DNA from: Bdellovibrionaceae bacterium UBA2466
GTDB lineage: Bacteria > Bdellovibrionota > FAC87 > UBA2466
Reading direction: 5' to 3'
Length of the DNA stretch: 7,817 nt
Assembly: GCA_002342225.1 (NCBI GenBank)
Contig: DDPO01000001.1
Location: forward strand, 737-8,553
Both the position numbers and the translations under genes were made by a program. The notes beneath the pieces were generated by a model, which worked only from the letters and a program-made list of their open reading frames with translations, was not told the origin of the DNA and searched no databases. Shown in pieces: positions 1 through 6,639 of the stretch (within the stretch, counting starts at the first letter, position 1; every line of letters starts with the position of its first letter).

Positions 1-105
1 GAGGCAGTGCTTAGAATGAAAGAGACTATCCCTCTTAATCGAGACACGATAAGCTTTATAAAAAACATGCTTCCAAAAGAGGGAACCCGACTTGAATATC
101 GCTAA
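1..105 (+). CDS. C-terminal end of an unidentified protein (5' truncated by window edge)
   Basis: Reading frame 1 is open from the first base to a TAA at 103-105, giving 34 residues that end in GTRLEYR. The composition is normal for a protein (charged, with the segment RDTISFIKNMLPKEG), and no stop interrupts it. Its end overlaps the TTG start of the next gene by 14 bp, as expected for adjacent genes in one operon, and the Shine-Dalgarno of that gene lies inside this frame. I do not recognise the family from so short a tail. It may be a chance open frame of 34 codons, but the overlap arrangement and the lack of any other gene here favour a real gene end. Confidence 0.55.
   Translation, partial: EAVLRMKETIPLNRDTISFIKNMLPKEGTRLEYR
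78..84 (+). promoter_or_regulatory. Ribosome binding site supporting a TTG start
   Basis: The purine run AGAGGGA, with a GAGG core at 79-82, sits 9 nt before TTG at 92-94. No ATG or GTG lies in frame near the start of the signal peptide. This site is therefore what decides the TTG start. Confidence 0.6.
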
Positions 106-1213
106 ATTATTTTTGGGACTTTGCCTTTTCTCGTTCTGGGCTTTTGGAGAAGGAGTCCCTTTTAAAGTTTCATCCTCAGCTTTGAGCAATCCAACCGCTT
201 CACCTGCTCCCACAGATACTGAAAGCGATCTGGAAACTAATCTAATCAATGACCTCAAATATTTAGCTGTCTCTAACTTTTTACAAAATCATCTCGGGGC
301 TAAATACAATCAATTCGATAAGTTTGTTACTCCGGATTTTTCTGAAAAGTATATTCTCGACTACAAAGTCACTCGGGGAGGTGGCGCTCCAGGTACCGTG
401 GAACTTGTAGGCCACTTGGATGGCGATGCATTAAAACGGTGGGCTAGATTGATCGAGTCGAAGACGAGAGGTTCAAATCAGATCAAACCGCTGTTTATTT
501 TATCGTCTAATTTACCAGGATTGTCTTTTTCGCCTGCAGATACTTCTCTCAGACAAAGAGACTCTTCGATCGCTCAAGTTTTAGGTCAAATGACTCAACT
601 TCAATTAAAAAAACTCAATACTCAATTAACACCACTCGACACTTCGTTGGGTTTAGATGCCCCCCCAAAGAATATTTCTGAGATCCAATCGCTCACAAGC
701 TCAGCTCTTCGCCGAGGCGATAGTTTAGTGATTTGGGAAACCATCTCAGTCTGTCCAGGGTGCGTAAATCCAAGACTTGATATTTTTGTTTATAACAGTC
801 AGACCCAAAGTTTAGCTTTTGCAATTGGTGATGATTTAAACATTTCTGGAAGAGATCTAAGCAACTCAGAACTTTTTAAAAAATCTGTAGGCCCCTTATT
901 TCAGCAATTTCAAAGCGAATTAGAAAACGCTCTTTCTTCGGGAACATTGCAAGAGCTGACTATGAAAATCATTTTTGAAAATGTGGATTCCTACCGAACC
1001 TTAAAAGTATTAGAGACCCAACTCAATCAAGGAAATGGATACAATTCTCCAGTGCTAAAGAAAGTCTCCGGGAAGTCGGCAGAGTATGAAATTAAATCCA
1101 CTCTCAATATCGATGAACTTGGAGCAAAAGTTCAAACCAATCTCCCCCCCGGATTGAAACCCCAAGTCGGAAAAGCCGATAGCTCTACCTTAATTGTAAA
1201 ATTTACTAAATAA
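92..1213 (+). CDS. Secreted protein of unknown function, FlgT-N-like; probable partner of the downstream CsgG/FlgT-like protein
   Basis: The 373-residue protein starts at TTG, supported by the purine-rich site at 78-84. Residues 1-19 form a Sec-type signal peptide: a Lys, a hydrophobic core, then AFG before EG. A Pro/Ser/Thr-rich linker (25-45) follows. Residues 50-120 have the pattern of FlgT N-terminal-like domains: an amphipathic helix ending in LG, a tyrosine-centred strand (EKYILDYKV), then a strand and helix (GTVELVGHLDGDALKRW). Residues 289-371 form a second small alpha/beta unit that resembles domains found in CsgG- or FlgT-associated proteins. The mature protein has only two cysteines, in a CPGC motif at 221-224. 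It lies 68 bp before a CsgG/FlgT-like gene, which suggests joint work at the outer membrane, perhaps in the flagellum or in surface secretion. The domain links are by eye. The protein could instead be an unrelated lineage-specific periplasmic factor. Confidence 0.8.
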   Translation: MNIAKLFLGLCLFSFWAFGEGVPFKVSSSALSNPTASPAPTDTESDLETNLINDLKYLAVSNFLQNHLGAKYNQFDKFVTPDFSEKYILDYKVTRGGGAPGTVELVGHLDGDALKRWARLIESKTRGSNQIKPLFILSSNLPGLSFSPADTSLRQRDSSIAQVLGQMTQLQLKKLNTQLTPLDTSLGLDAPPKNISEIQSLTSSALRRGDSLVIWETISVCPGCVNPRLDIFVYNSQTQSLAFAIGDDLNISGRDLSNSELFKKSVGPLFQQFQSELENALSSGTLQELTMKIIFENVDSYRTLKVLETQLNQGNGYNSPVLKKVSGKSAEYEIKSTLNIDELGAKVQTNLPPGLKPQVGKADSSTLIVKFTK

Positions 1214-1281
1214 GGGAGTCGTGAGATACTTGTCTAATAAGGGTTGTATCCCCTATCTCCCCCAAAAATAGGCTTATCGCT

Positions 1282-2265
1282 ATGCACAAATATCTTACTC
1301 TGATTTGTATTTTTGCACTAACTTTCCTGACCCATTGCGCATCATTGAATCCTTTTGGGTCTGACTCTAGCGAGAAATTGGAGGCCGAAGCAAAAACTCC
1401 CAATACACCCGCTGAGGACCCACCTCGTTACACTTGGGAAATCAATGAATCATTGAAGAACTCAGTTAAGAAAAAAATAGTGGTGCTAAATTTTTATAAC
1501 AAAACGCAATATGGCGGAAAAGAGCTTGGGGAGTATGCAGCAAATACCGTCCAAGACATGATTGCTAAAATTCCCGACTTTGTCATCATTACTCAAGAAG
1601 AGCTTAACCCAGATGAGCTTATCAATTTCGATGATGGTAAATACAACATGAAACAAGTGTTTGATCGTGCTCGTGCCCGAGGCGTTTCGGCTGTAGTAAC
1701 TGGAACGATCGAAGATGTGAGAATTGACGAGCGAGGAGATGAAGTGGGTTTGTTCCGAACTCGCTACAATTCGGTTCAAGCAAAAGTAAAGTTTCAACTC
1801 CACGATGCTACCAATGAAAAGATGTTGCTAACCAAAGACTCCACAGCAGAGGTGCTAGAAGAGCATACTCGATTTTTGGCATCAAGAACTGTTGAAAGCT
1901 ATGATGCTAACAGAGCCGAGGGGGCCGTTACCAAAGCTCTAGACAAAGTGGTTCCACTTTTCTCTCAATATGCAAAACGTATTTCTTGGGTAGGTAAAAT
2001 CGTTAAAATTGAAATGAACCGTTTTTTTATTAATGCCGGTGAGCCAACGGGCATCACCCAAGGGCAACTTCTTAAGGTCTTTGGCCCTAGCCAGCCTATC
2101 ATCGATGATGAATCTCAACAGTTCATTGGTATGGCACCCGGCAGATTTAAAGGGATTCTTAAAGTCGTTGATTATTTTGGAAACGATGGAGCTGTAGCGA
2201 TTGTTCACGCAGGCTCGGGTTTTCAAGAAAAAGACCGAGTCGAAGTCTACACTCCGCCCCACTGA
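1282..2265 (+). CDS. CsgG/FlgT-like outer-envelope protein, putative lipoprotein
   Basis: The 327-residue protein begins with a hydrophobic signal ending LTHC (C19). This is close to a lipobox, but His at -1 is unusual, so lipidation is uncertain. An acidic, Pro-rich linker follows. Residues 64-142 fit the TolB/CsgG N-terminal fold: KKIVVLNFYN, helix GEYAANTVQDMIAKI, strand FVIITQEEL, then ARARGVSAVVTGTIEDV. Residues 143-200 continue as beta strands. Residues 236-323 match the small beta domain typical of FlgT C-termini: GKIVKIEMNRFFINAG, GITQGQLLKVF, then GSGFQEKDRVEVY. FlgT belongs to the ring around the basal body of sodium-driven flagella. CsgG forms the curli secretion pore, but its pore-forming segment is not recognisable here. 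An envelope assembly or flagellar accessory role is likely, exact function unknown. The start lacks a good Shine-Dalgarno: only AGG at 1270-1272. Confidence 0.85.
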   Translation: MHKYLTLICIFALTFLTHCASLNPFGSDSSEKLEAEAKTPNTPAEDPPRYTWEINESLKNSVKKKIVVLNFYNKTQYGGKELGEYAANTVQDMIAKIPDFVIITQEELNPDELINFDDGKYNMKQVFDRARARGVSAVVTGTIEDVRIDERGDEVGLFRTRYNSVQAKVKFQLHDATNEKMLLTKDSTAEVLEEHTRFLASRTVESYDANRAEGAVTKALDKVVPLFSQYAKRISWVGKIVKIEMNRFFINAGEPTGITQGQLLKVFGPSQPIIDDESQQFIGMAPGRFKGILKVVDYFGNDGAVAIVHAGSGFQEKDRVEVYTPPH

Positions 2266-2314
2266 TTTCAATCCGAACTAGCCCCTCTTAAAAACTCGTG
2301 CTAATAGCTTTCTC

Positions 2315-2974
2315 ATGACTTGGGAAACTGTTATTCATCGTTCAATCGCTTGGAATGCATTAGAAGCAGTCCAACAAGGTTTGATAGAGCAAGTTCAAAG
2401 CAACCCCTCAAAGGCTTTTCTCTTGTTGTCCGAGCCCCTTCCCACTTTCACGTTTGGGAGAAACTCAAAGCCCGGCGATCTTCATTGGAGCCAAGCTCTA
2501 CTAAACCAGTACAACGTTCAAGTCTCCCCTGTTAAACGCGGGGGAAAATGGACTTTCCACGGACCGGGGCAAATATTGATCTATCCCATCATGCATTTAC
2601 CGAGCTGGGGTTATTCATCGAAAGCGGTCAGAGCTTTTTTAGAAGACTTCAGAGAATCGGTGATGGAAACTTTAACTTCACTGGGTTGCTCTTTCGTCGA
2701 GAAAAAAGAGCCGTTCGGTGTTTACATTAATCATAAAAAACTAGTCTCTTTCGGTTTGGCTTTTGAAAGATCAATTTCCTCCCATGGTATGGCGCTGTAC
2801 TTAACCGATCAGTCTCTCTTTTTTAGCGGCATTAATCCTTGTGGTGTTACCGACGGAATGAGCACTTTTCTCAATGAAAATTTGACTGAACCCAAAGCTT
2901 GGGACTCTGTGGCAACACTTCTCGAGGACAACATAAAAAAGCGTTTCAGTTTTAGATTAAGTCGGGTAGTCTGA
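2315..2974 (+). CDS. lipB: Octanoyltransferase LipB (lipoyl(octanoyl)-[acyl carrier protein]:protein N-octanoyltransferase)
   Basis: LipB moves octanoyl from acyl carrier protein onto the lipoyl-domain lysine of dehydrogenase complexes and of glycine cleavage H protein, in the cytosol. LipA then inserts sulphur. The 219-residue product carries the family signature in order: LLLSEPLPTFTFGR (36-49), RGGKWTFHGPGQ (75-86), the catalytic lysine K142 in KLVSFG, HG at 157-158, and the catalytic cysteine C176 in GINPCG, followed by TFL. Length is normal. Position 78 is Lys where the family usually has Asp, Glu or Gln; the catalytic pair is intact, so activity is expected. ATG at 2315 is the only usable start, because an in-frame TAG lies at 2279-2281 and no other start codon intervenes. 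There is no clear Shine-Dalgarno. lipA is not in the window. The next gene follows after 39 bp with no terminator, so the two are probably cotranscribed. Confidence 0.95.
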   Translation: MTWETVIHRSIAWNALEAVQQGLIEQVQSNPSKAFLLLSEPLPTFTFGRNSKPGDLHWSQALLNQYNVQVSPVKRGGKWTFHGPGQILIYPIMHLPSWGYSSKAVRAFLEDFRESVMETLTSLGCSFVEKKEPFGVYINHKKLVSFGLAFERSISSHGMALYLTDQSLFFSGINPCGVTDGMSTFLNENLTEPKAWDSVATLLEDNIKKRFSFRLSRVV

Positions 2975-3002
2975 AGCGTACTCTTTTACAGCTTTTTCTT
3001 TT

Positions 3003-3007
3003 AGGAG
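3003..3007 (+). promoter_or_regulatory. Strong ribosome binding site of the SurA-DsbA protein gene
   Basis: AGGAG lies 6 nt before the ATG at 3014. It is a canonical Shine-Dalgarno and confirms this start, in contrast to lipB just upstream, which has none. Confidence 0.75.
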
Positions 3008-3013
3008 ACACAC

Positions 3014-4066
3014 ATGTTTAAAACTAACAACAAAGGAAACATCACTATCTACTCGTTATGCGTAGTGGTGGGTATTGTCGTCGGAATTTTAGCAGGAATG
3101 GCCTTCTCAGGCGGGATGGGCTCGTCAGGGGATAATCCCGTAGTGGCAGAATATAACGGCAAGTCGGTTCGAGCATCTGAAGTATTCAGCCAAGTAAAAA
3201 CTCGTCTGTTTGATTTAGAAGAAGAGGTTTTCAGAACTAAGGAACAGGCTATTAGAGAATTTGTCGAGCAACGCCTTTTAGATGACGAAGCCAAAAAGTC
3301 AAACATGCCTGTTCAGCAGCTACTCGATCAAAAAACGGGTGGCGAAGTTGCAGAAGTGACTGACAAAGACATTGAAGCTTTTTTGACTTCCAAGGGTCTC
3401 AGTTTGAAAGACCCCCGAATCAAAAAAGACGATGTTAAAGAATACTTAAAATATCGTCAAAAATTCGAAAAACGTCAGGCTTATGTGGAGAAGCTTAGAG
3501 AGTCTGCAAAAATCAAAATCCTCGTAAAAGAGCCCGAGTCCCCCAAGCTGACTGTAAGTACGGACGGCTATCCATCATGGGGAAATGCTAAAGCTCCGGT
3601 TACGATTGTCGAGTTTTCCGACTTTCAATGTCCCTTTTGCTCGAGAGCAGTGCCTATCATCGACCGAATTAAAAAAGAATACGGTCAAGATAAAGTACGT
3701 ATCGTGTTTAGAGACATGCCTCTGCCAAATCACAACCGAGCTTTGCCAGCGAGCTTAGCTGCACGTTGTGCGAACGAGCAGGGTAAGTTTTGGGAAATGC
3801 ACAACACTCTGTTTGAAAACCAACAAAAGCTCGAAGATAAAGATCTTAAAGACTATGCGAAAACTGTCGGTTTAGATGTCACTAAATTCAATCAATGTTA
3901 CGACAGCAAAAAATACATGGGAGATCTTGAAAAAAGCCGTTCAGAAGCTGAGAGTGTCGGCATTGCTGCGACTCCCTCTTTCTTGATCAATGGAGTACTA
4001 CTTCAAGGCGCTCAACCCTTTGAAAAATTCAAAGAGAAAATTGATCGCGCTTCTAAACAAGGTTAA
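3014..4066 (+). CDS. Membrane-anchored DsbA-family thiol oxidoreductase with SurA-like N-terminal segment
   Basis: The 350-residue protein has a short basic N-terminus and one hydrophobic, Gly-rich segment (about 11-34), an inner-membrane anchor or uncleaved signal that places the rest in the periplasm. Residues 42-165 resemble the N-terminal chaperone domain of SurA-type foldases: VVAEYNGKSVRASEV, then the helix AIREFVEQRLLDDEAKK. A charged helical stretch follows, and no parvulin domain. Residues 180-347 form a DsbA-like thioredoxin domain: GNAKAPVTIVEFSDFQCPFC with active-site CPFC at 206-209, RDMPLPNHNRA, LAARCANEQGKFWEMH, and the cis-proline loop ATP at 319-321. C252 and C295 are a likely second pair, as in many Thioredoxin_4 proteins. 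It probably makes or isomerises disulfides in exported proteins. No DsbB-like partner is in the window. A terminator follows directly. Confidence 0.9.
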   Translation: MFKTNNKGNITIYSLCVVVGIVVGILAGMAFSGGMGSSGDNPVVAEYNGKSVRASEVFSQVKTRLFDLEEEVFRTKEQAIREFVEQRLLDDEAKKSNMPVQQLLDQKTGGEVAEVTDKDIEAFLTSKGLSLKDPRIKKDDVKEYLKYRQKFEKRQAYVEKLRESAKIKILVKEPESPKLTVSTDGYPSWGNAKAPVTIVEFSDFQCPFCSRAVPIIDRIKKEYGQDKVRIVFRDMPLPNHNRALPASLAARCANEQGKFWEMHNTLFENQQKLEDKDLKDYAKTVGLDVTKFNQCYDSKKYMGDLEKSRSEAESVGIAATPSFLINGVLLQGAQPFEKFKEKIDRASKQG

Positions 4067-4083
4067 TTCAAACTTAAAAATAG

Positions 4084-4119
4084 AAAGCCTGCTTACTTGA
4101 ATAGTAAGCAGGCTTTTTT
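4084..4119. terminator. Bidirectional rho-independent terminator between convergent genes
   Basis: A perfect 14-bp stem pairs 4084-4097 with 4103-4116 around a 5-nt loop (4098-4102). On the + strand it runs into T6 (4114-4119), ending the SurA-DsbA transcript. On the - strand the same hairpin is followed by a T-rich run (TTTCTATTTTT), ending the kdsB-pyrG transcript. It lies in the 77-bp gap between the two convergent stop codons. Confidence 0.95.
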
Positions 4120-4143
4120 ATTTTCTTAAATTTGCCGTTATCG

Positions 4144-5832
4144 TTATCGATATTCAACACTTCGATTTCGAGTCTGTTTGCTAGGACTGAGAGAACTACT
4201 CTTAGCACTCGTTTTCTTATCCGACTTTTTTAATTGCATTCGGTTTTTTAGAGAGGCTCTAACAAATCCCACAAACAAGGGATGAGGTTCAAAGGGTTTA
4301 GACTTGAATTCAGGATGAAATTGACAAGTCAAAAACCAAGGATGGCCTTTGATCTCGACCATTTCAATGAGATCAAGTTCACTGTTTAATCCCGAGAAAA
4401 CAAGCCCATGCTCAGAAAGTATCTTTCGATAGTGATTGTTGACTTCATAACGATGTCTATGACGTTCACGAACTTCCGAGCTTCCATAGGTCTCGTAGGC
4501 CAAAGTCTTTGGAGTAAGTTTGCACTGATAGGCCCCAAGCCTCATACTTCCCCCAATTCGTTCTACTTTTCGTTGTTCTTCCATGAGATCGATCACAAAC
4601 TCTCCCGTATTGGAGAATTCTCGACTTGTCGCTTTAGTTAAACCGCAGACGTGTCGTGCAAACTCAATCACAGCCAGCTGAAGCCCAATACAAATTCCGA
4701 AGTACGGGATGTTGTGCTTGCGAGCATACTCAATCGCTTTAATTTTCCCTTCAACTCCTCGGTTTCCAAAACCACCTGGAACCAAAATACCAGAAAGTCC
4801 TGAAAGCTCTGACTCGACATCAGAATTTTCAAGTTTTTCAGAATCAATATATTTCAGATGCACTTTAACTTGATTAGCAATAGCTCCATGGCCAATCGCT
4901 TCGCTCACACTCTTGTAGGACTCTGTGAGATCTACATATTTGCCCACAATTCCAATCTCAACCGTTCCGTTTTTGGGTGAAGCAAGAGTCTCTGAAATCT
5001 TGGCCCACTTGCTTAGCCCCTTAGACTTTGCTTTGAGTTTTAAACGTTCACAAATTTTTTCGTCTAATCCTTGCTCATAGAACACCAGCGGGACTTCATA
5101 GATATTGGAGACGTCTTTCGCTGTTATTACATTCTCCGCTTTAATGTTGCAAAAAAGAGCTATTTTCGAACGGATATCGGGTGGAAGGATTCTGTCTGTT
5201 CGGCAAAGTAAAAAATCGGGCTGAATACCAATTTCTCTCAACTTCTGAACACTGTGTTGAGTGGGCTTAGTTTTCAACTCACCCGACATTCCCAAATAAG
5301 GAACTAGGGTTAAGTGAATAAAAATAACGTTCTCTTCACCCATATCGAAACGGAACTGACGAATAGCTTCTAGGAAAGGCAGAGATTCAATATCGCCCAC
5401 TGTTCCACCTATCTCCACAATACAAACATCTTTGCCTTTAGCTACTTTTTTGACCCGATCTTTGATCTCGTCTGTGATGTGAGGAATAACTTGAACTGTT
5501 CCACCTAAATACTCTCCACGCCGCTCTTTCGCTATGACGGTTTCGTAAACTTGCCCTGCCGAAACACTGTTCTCTCTTTTTAAATTGATACTAGTAAATC
5601 TTTCATAGTGCCCCAAATCTAAGTCGGTCTCGGCACCATCTTCAGTGACGAAAACTTCTCCATGTTGAAAGGGATTCATCGTACCGGGGTCCACATTGAG
5701 ATAGGGATCCATCTTCATCAAAGTCACTTTCAATCCTCGACTCTCAAGAAGAGCCGCCATTGCTGCCGAGGCTAACCCCTTCCCGACTGAGGAAAGAACG
5801 CCCCCTGAAACGAAAATGTATTTTGTTTTCAT
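4144..5832 (-). CDS. pyrG: CTP synthase
   Basis: CTP synthase aminates UTP to CTP using ATP and glutamine, the last step of de novo pyrimidine nucleotide synthesis. The 562-residue product has both domains. The synthetase domain has the P-loop [10 protein letters not shown] (10-19), [21 protein letters not shown] (40-60) and [11 protein letters not shown] (140-150). The glutamine amidotransferase domain has VPGGFGNRG (351-359), the nucleophile C381 in GICIGLQ, and the His-Glu pair H506 and E508 in FHPEF. After about residue 527 there is a basic, Ser- and Lys-rich tail of roughly 35 residues, longer than the end of typical enzymes (E. coli PyrG has 545 residues). The ATG overlaps the kdsB stop (ATGA), and AGGAG lies 7 nt upstream. 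CTP is also the co-substrate of KdsB, which gives the pairing a metabolic logic. Confidence 0.98.
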   Translation of the reverse strand: MKTKYIFVSGGVLSSVGKGLASAAMAALLESRGLKVTLMKMDPYLNVDPGTMNPFQHGEVFVTEDGAETDLDLGHYERFTSINLKRENSVSAGQVYETVIAKERRGEYLGGTVQVIPHITDEIKDRVKKVAKGKDVCIVEIGGTVGDIESLPFLEAIRQFRFDMGEENVIFIHLTLVPYLGMSGELKTKPTQHSVQKLREIGIQPDFLLCRTDRILPPDIRSKIALFCNIKAENVITAKDVSNIYEVPLVFYEQGLDEKICERLKLKAKSKGLSKWAKISETLASPKNGTVEIGIVGKYVDLTESYKSVSEAIGHGAIANQVKVHLKYIDSEKLENSDVESELSGLSGILVPGGFGNRGVEGKIKAIEYARKHNIPYFGICIGLQLAVIEFARHVCGLTKATSREFSNTGEFVIDLMEEQRKVERIGGSMRLGAYQCKLTPKTLAYETYGSSEVRERHRHRYEVNNHYRKILSEHGLVFSGLNSELDLIEMVEIKGHPWFLTCQFHPEFKSKPFEPHPLFVGFVRASLKNRMQLKKSDKKTSAKSSSLSPSKQTRNRSVEYR

Positions 5833-6596
5833 GAATTCTCTCCTGTCGACATTTTACCTCGACTCAAATTCCTTTTCTTTAAATAATCTTCTACTTTAGA
5901 AACATCCTGCGGCACGTCTACTGCGATAGTATCTTGATCAACTACACAGACCTGAATAGCCATCCCGTGTTGAAGAGCTCGCAGCTGCTCGAGCTTTTCA
6001 GTAACTTCCAATGAGGATGGAGAAAGCTGACAAAACTCAAAAAGAGCTTTTCGACGGTAAGCGTAAATTCCAATATGTTTAAAAAATTCTCCCGAGGAAC
6101 TCGTCTTTAAAGGGCTTCTCGAAAAATACAGAGCTTTATGATTATCATCAAAAACCACTTTGACACAATTGGGATTAGCCAGTTCCTGAGCCTCTTTTCG
6201 TAAAACAGCCAGAGTTGATAATTGGCTATCAGGGTGGTTGATTAAACTATCAACCAGTTGATCAATAAACTCAGATTTTAATAGCGGCTCATCTCCTTGT
6301 AGATTGACGATGATATCGCTTGGTCGATCTTTAGCTACAAAAGCCACTCGGTCACTTCCGCTCGGCAAGTCGCTTGGGGTCATCACAACTTCCCCCCCAA
6401 AGGCTTTTACACAGTTAAAAATATCAGGATGATCGGTTGCGACAATGACATCGCTCAACGAGCGAGCCGCTTTCGCTGATTCCCAAACGTACTGAATCAT
6501 GGGTTTACCTAAGATGGGAGTAAGTATTTTGAAGGGGAATCGGGTCGAGTGCGCTCTTGCGGGAATAATACCTAGAACCTGAGCGGTTTTGACCAT
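5829..6596 (-). CDS. kdsB: 3-deoxy-manno-octulosonate cytidylyltransferase (CMP-Kdo synthetase)
   Basis: KdsB activates Kdo with CTP to give CMP-Kdo for the inner core of lipopolysaccharide, a cytosolic step. The 255-residue protein carries the family motifs in order: [13 protein letters not shown] (11-23), GKPMIQ (30-35), VATDH (52-56), SGSDR (79-83), NLQGDEP with metal-binding D102 (98-104), VKVV (145-148), YFSRSP (157-162), KHIGIYAYR (173-181), [11 protein letters not shown] (196-206) and VDVPQD with D227 (226-231). Small departures are H16 where Gly or Ala is usual and F22 where Gly is usual. A 15-residue polar tail (242-255) overlaps the pyrG ribosome site. ATG is the only start that keeps the nucleotide-binding N-terminus. 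It has no Shine-Dalgarno, and a good promoter ends only 11 nt before it. pyrG follows with a 4-nt overlap; kdsA is absent from this cluster. Confidence 0.97.
   Translation of the reverse strand: MVKTAQVLGIIPARAHSTRFPFKILTPILGKPMIQYVWESAKAARSLSDVIVATDHPDIFNCVKAFGGEVVMTPSDLPSGSDRVAFVAKDRPSDIIVNLQGDEPLLKSEFIDQLVDSLINHPDSQLSTLAVLRKEAQELANPNCVKVVFDDNHKALYFSRSPLKTSSSGEFFKHIGIYAYRRKALFEFCQLSPSSLEVTEKLEQLRALQHGMAIQVCVVDQDTIAVDVPQDVSKVEDYLKKRNLSRGKMSTGENS
5840..5844 (-). promoter_or_regulatory. Ribosome binding site of pyrG inside the kdsB 3' end
   Basis: On the - strand AGGAG lies 7 nt before the pyrG ATG (5832-5830) and within the last codons of kdsB. Together with the ATGA stop-start overlap this supports translational coupling of the two genes. 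Confidence 0.75.
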
Positions 6597-6607
6597 AATG
6601 TAGAGAG

Positions 6608-6637
6608 CTTATACTCAATGACAGGGGTCGGGGTCAA
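6608..6637 (-). promoter_or_regulatory. Sigma70-like promoter of kdsB-pyrG
   Basis: Reading the - strand, TTGACC (6637-6632) matches the -35 consensus at 5 of 6 positions and TATAAG (6613-6608) matches the -10 at 5 of 6, with an 18-nt spacer. The -35 begins 2 nt after the stop codon of the upstream winged-helix gene. A start point about 7 nt past the -10 would fall near 6601, leaving a leader of only about 5 nt before the kdsB ATG. The spacer and -35 region contain a tandem GGGGTC repeat (+ strand 6624-6635), which may be chance. Confidence 0.7.
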
Positions 6638-6639
6638 GT

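Noticed and set aside
1214..1281. Hairpin (GAGATA at 1223-1228 with TATCTC at 1254-1259) and a TTGTCT -35-like site before the CsgG/FlgT-like gene
   Set aside because: The stem is only 6 bp with a 25-nt loop and no T-tract, and the -10 that would pair with the -35-like site is poor. Not enough for a terminator or promoter call.
1486..1803. 105-aa - strand open frame inside the CsgG/FlgT-like gene, with similar ones at 1206-1403, 1939-2271 and 3049-3306
   Set aside because: All are antisense shadows of well-supported + strand genes and have low-quality protein composition.
2266..2314. Terminator or separate promoter between the CsgG/FlgT-like gene and lipB
   Set aside because: No stem with a T-tract is present and no -35 is seen. 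Whether lipB has its own promoter cannot be settled here beyond the weak extended -10-like TGCTAATAG.
2320..2730. Two small + strand frames (2320-2535, 2548-2730) inside lipB
   Set aside because: They are out of frame with lipB, whose catalytic motifs are intact across the same bases. No independent start signals.
660..6398. Three C7 tracts in coding regions (660-666 and 1144-1150 in the secreted protein, 6392-6398 in kdsB) as possible phase-variation sites
   Set aside because: Seven bases is short for slipped-strand switching, all frames are intact, and kdsB is expected to be needed constantly.
6624..6635. Tandem GGGGTC repeat in the gap before kdsB
   Set aside because: It is only two copies and partly forms the -35 and spacer. 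It may be an operator half-site pair but chance is as likely.
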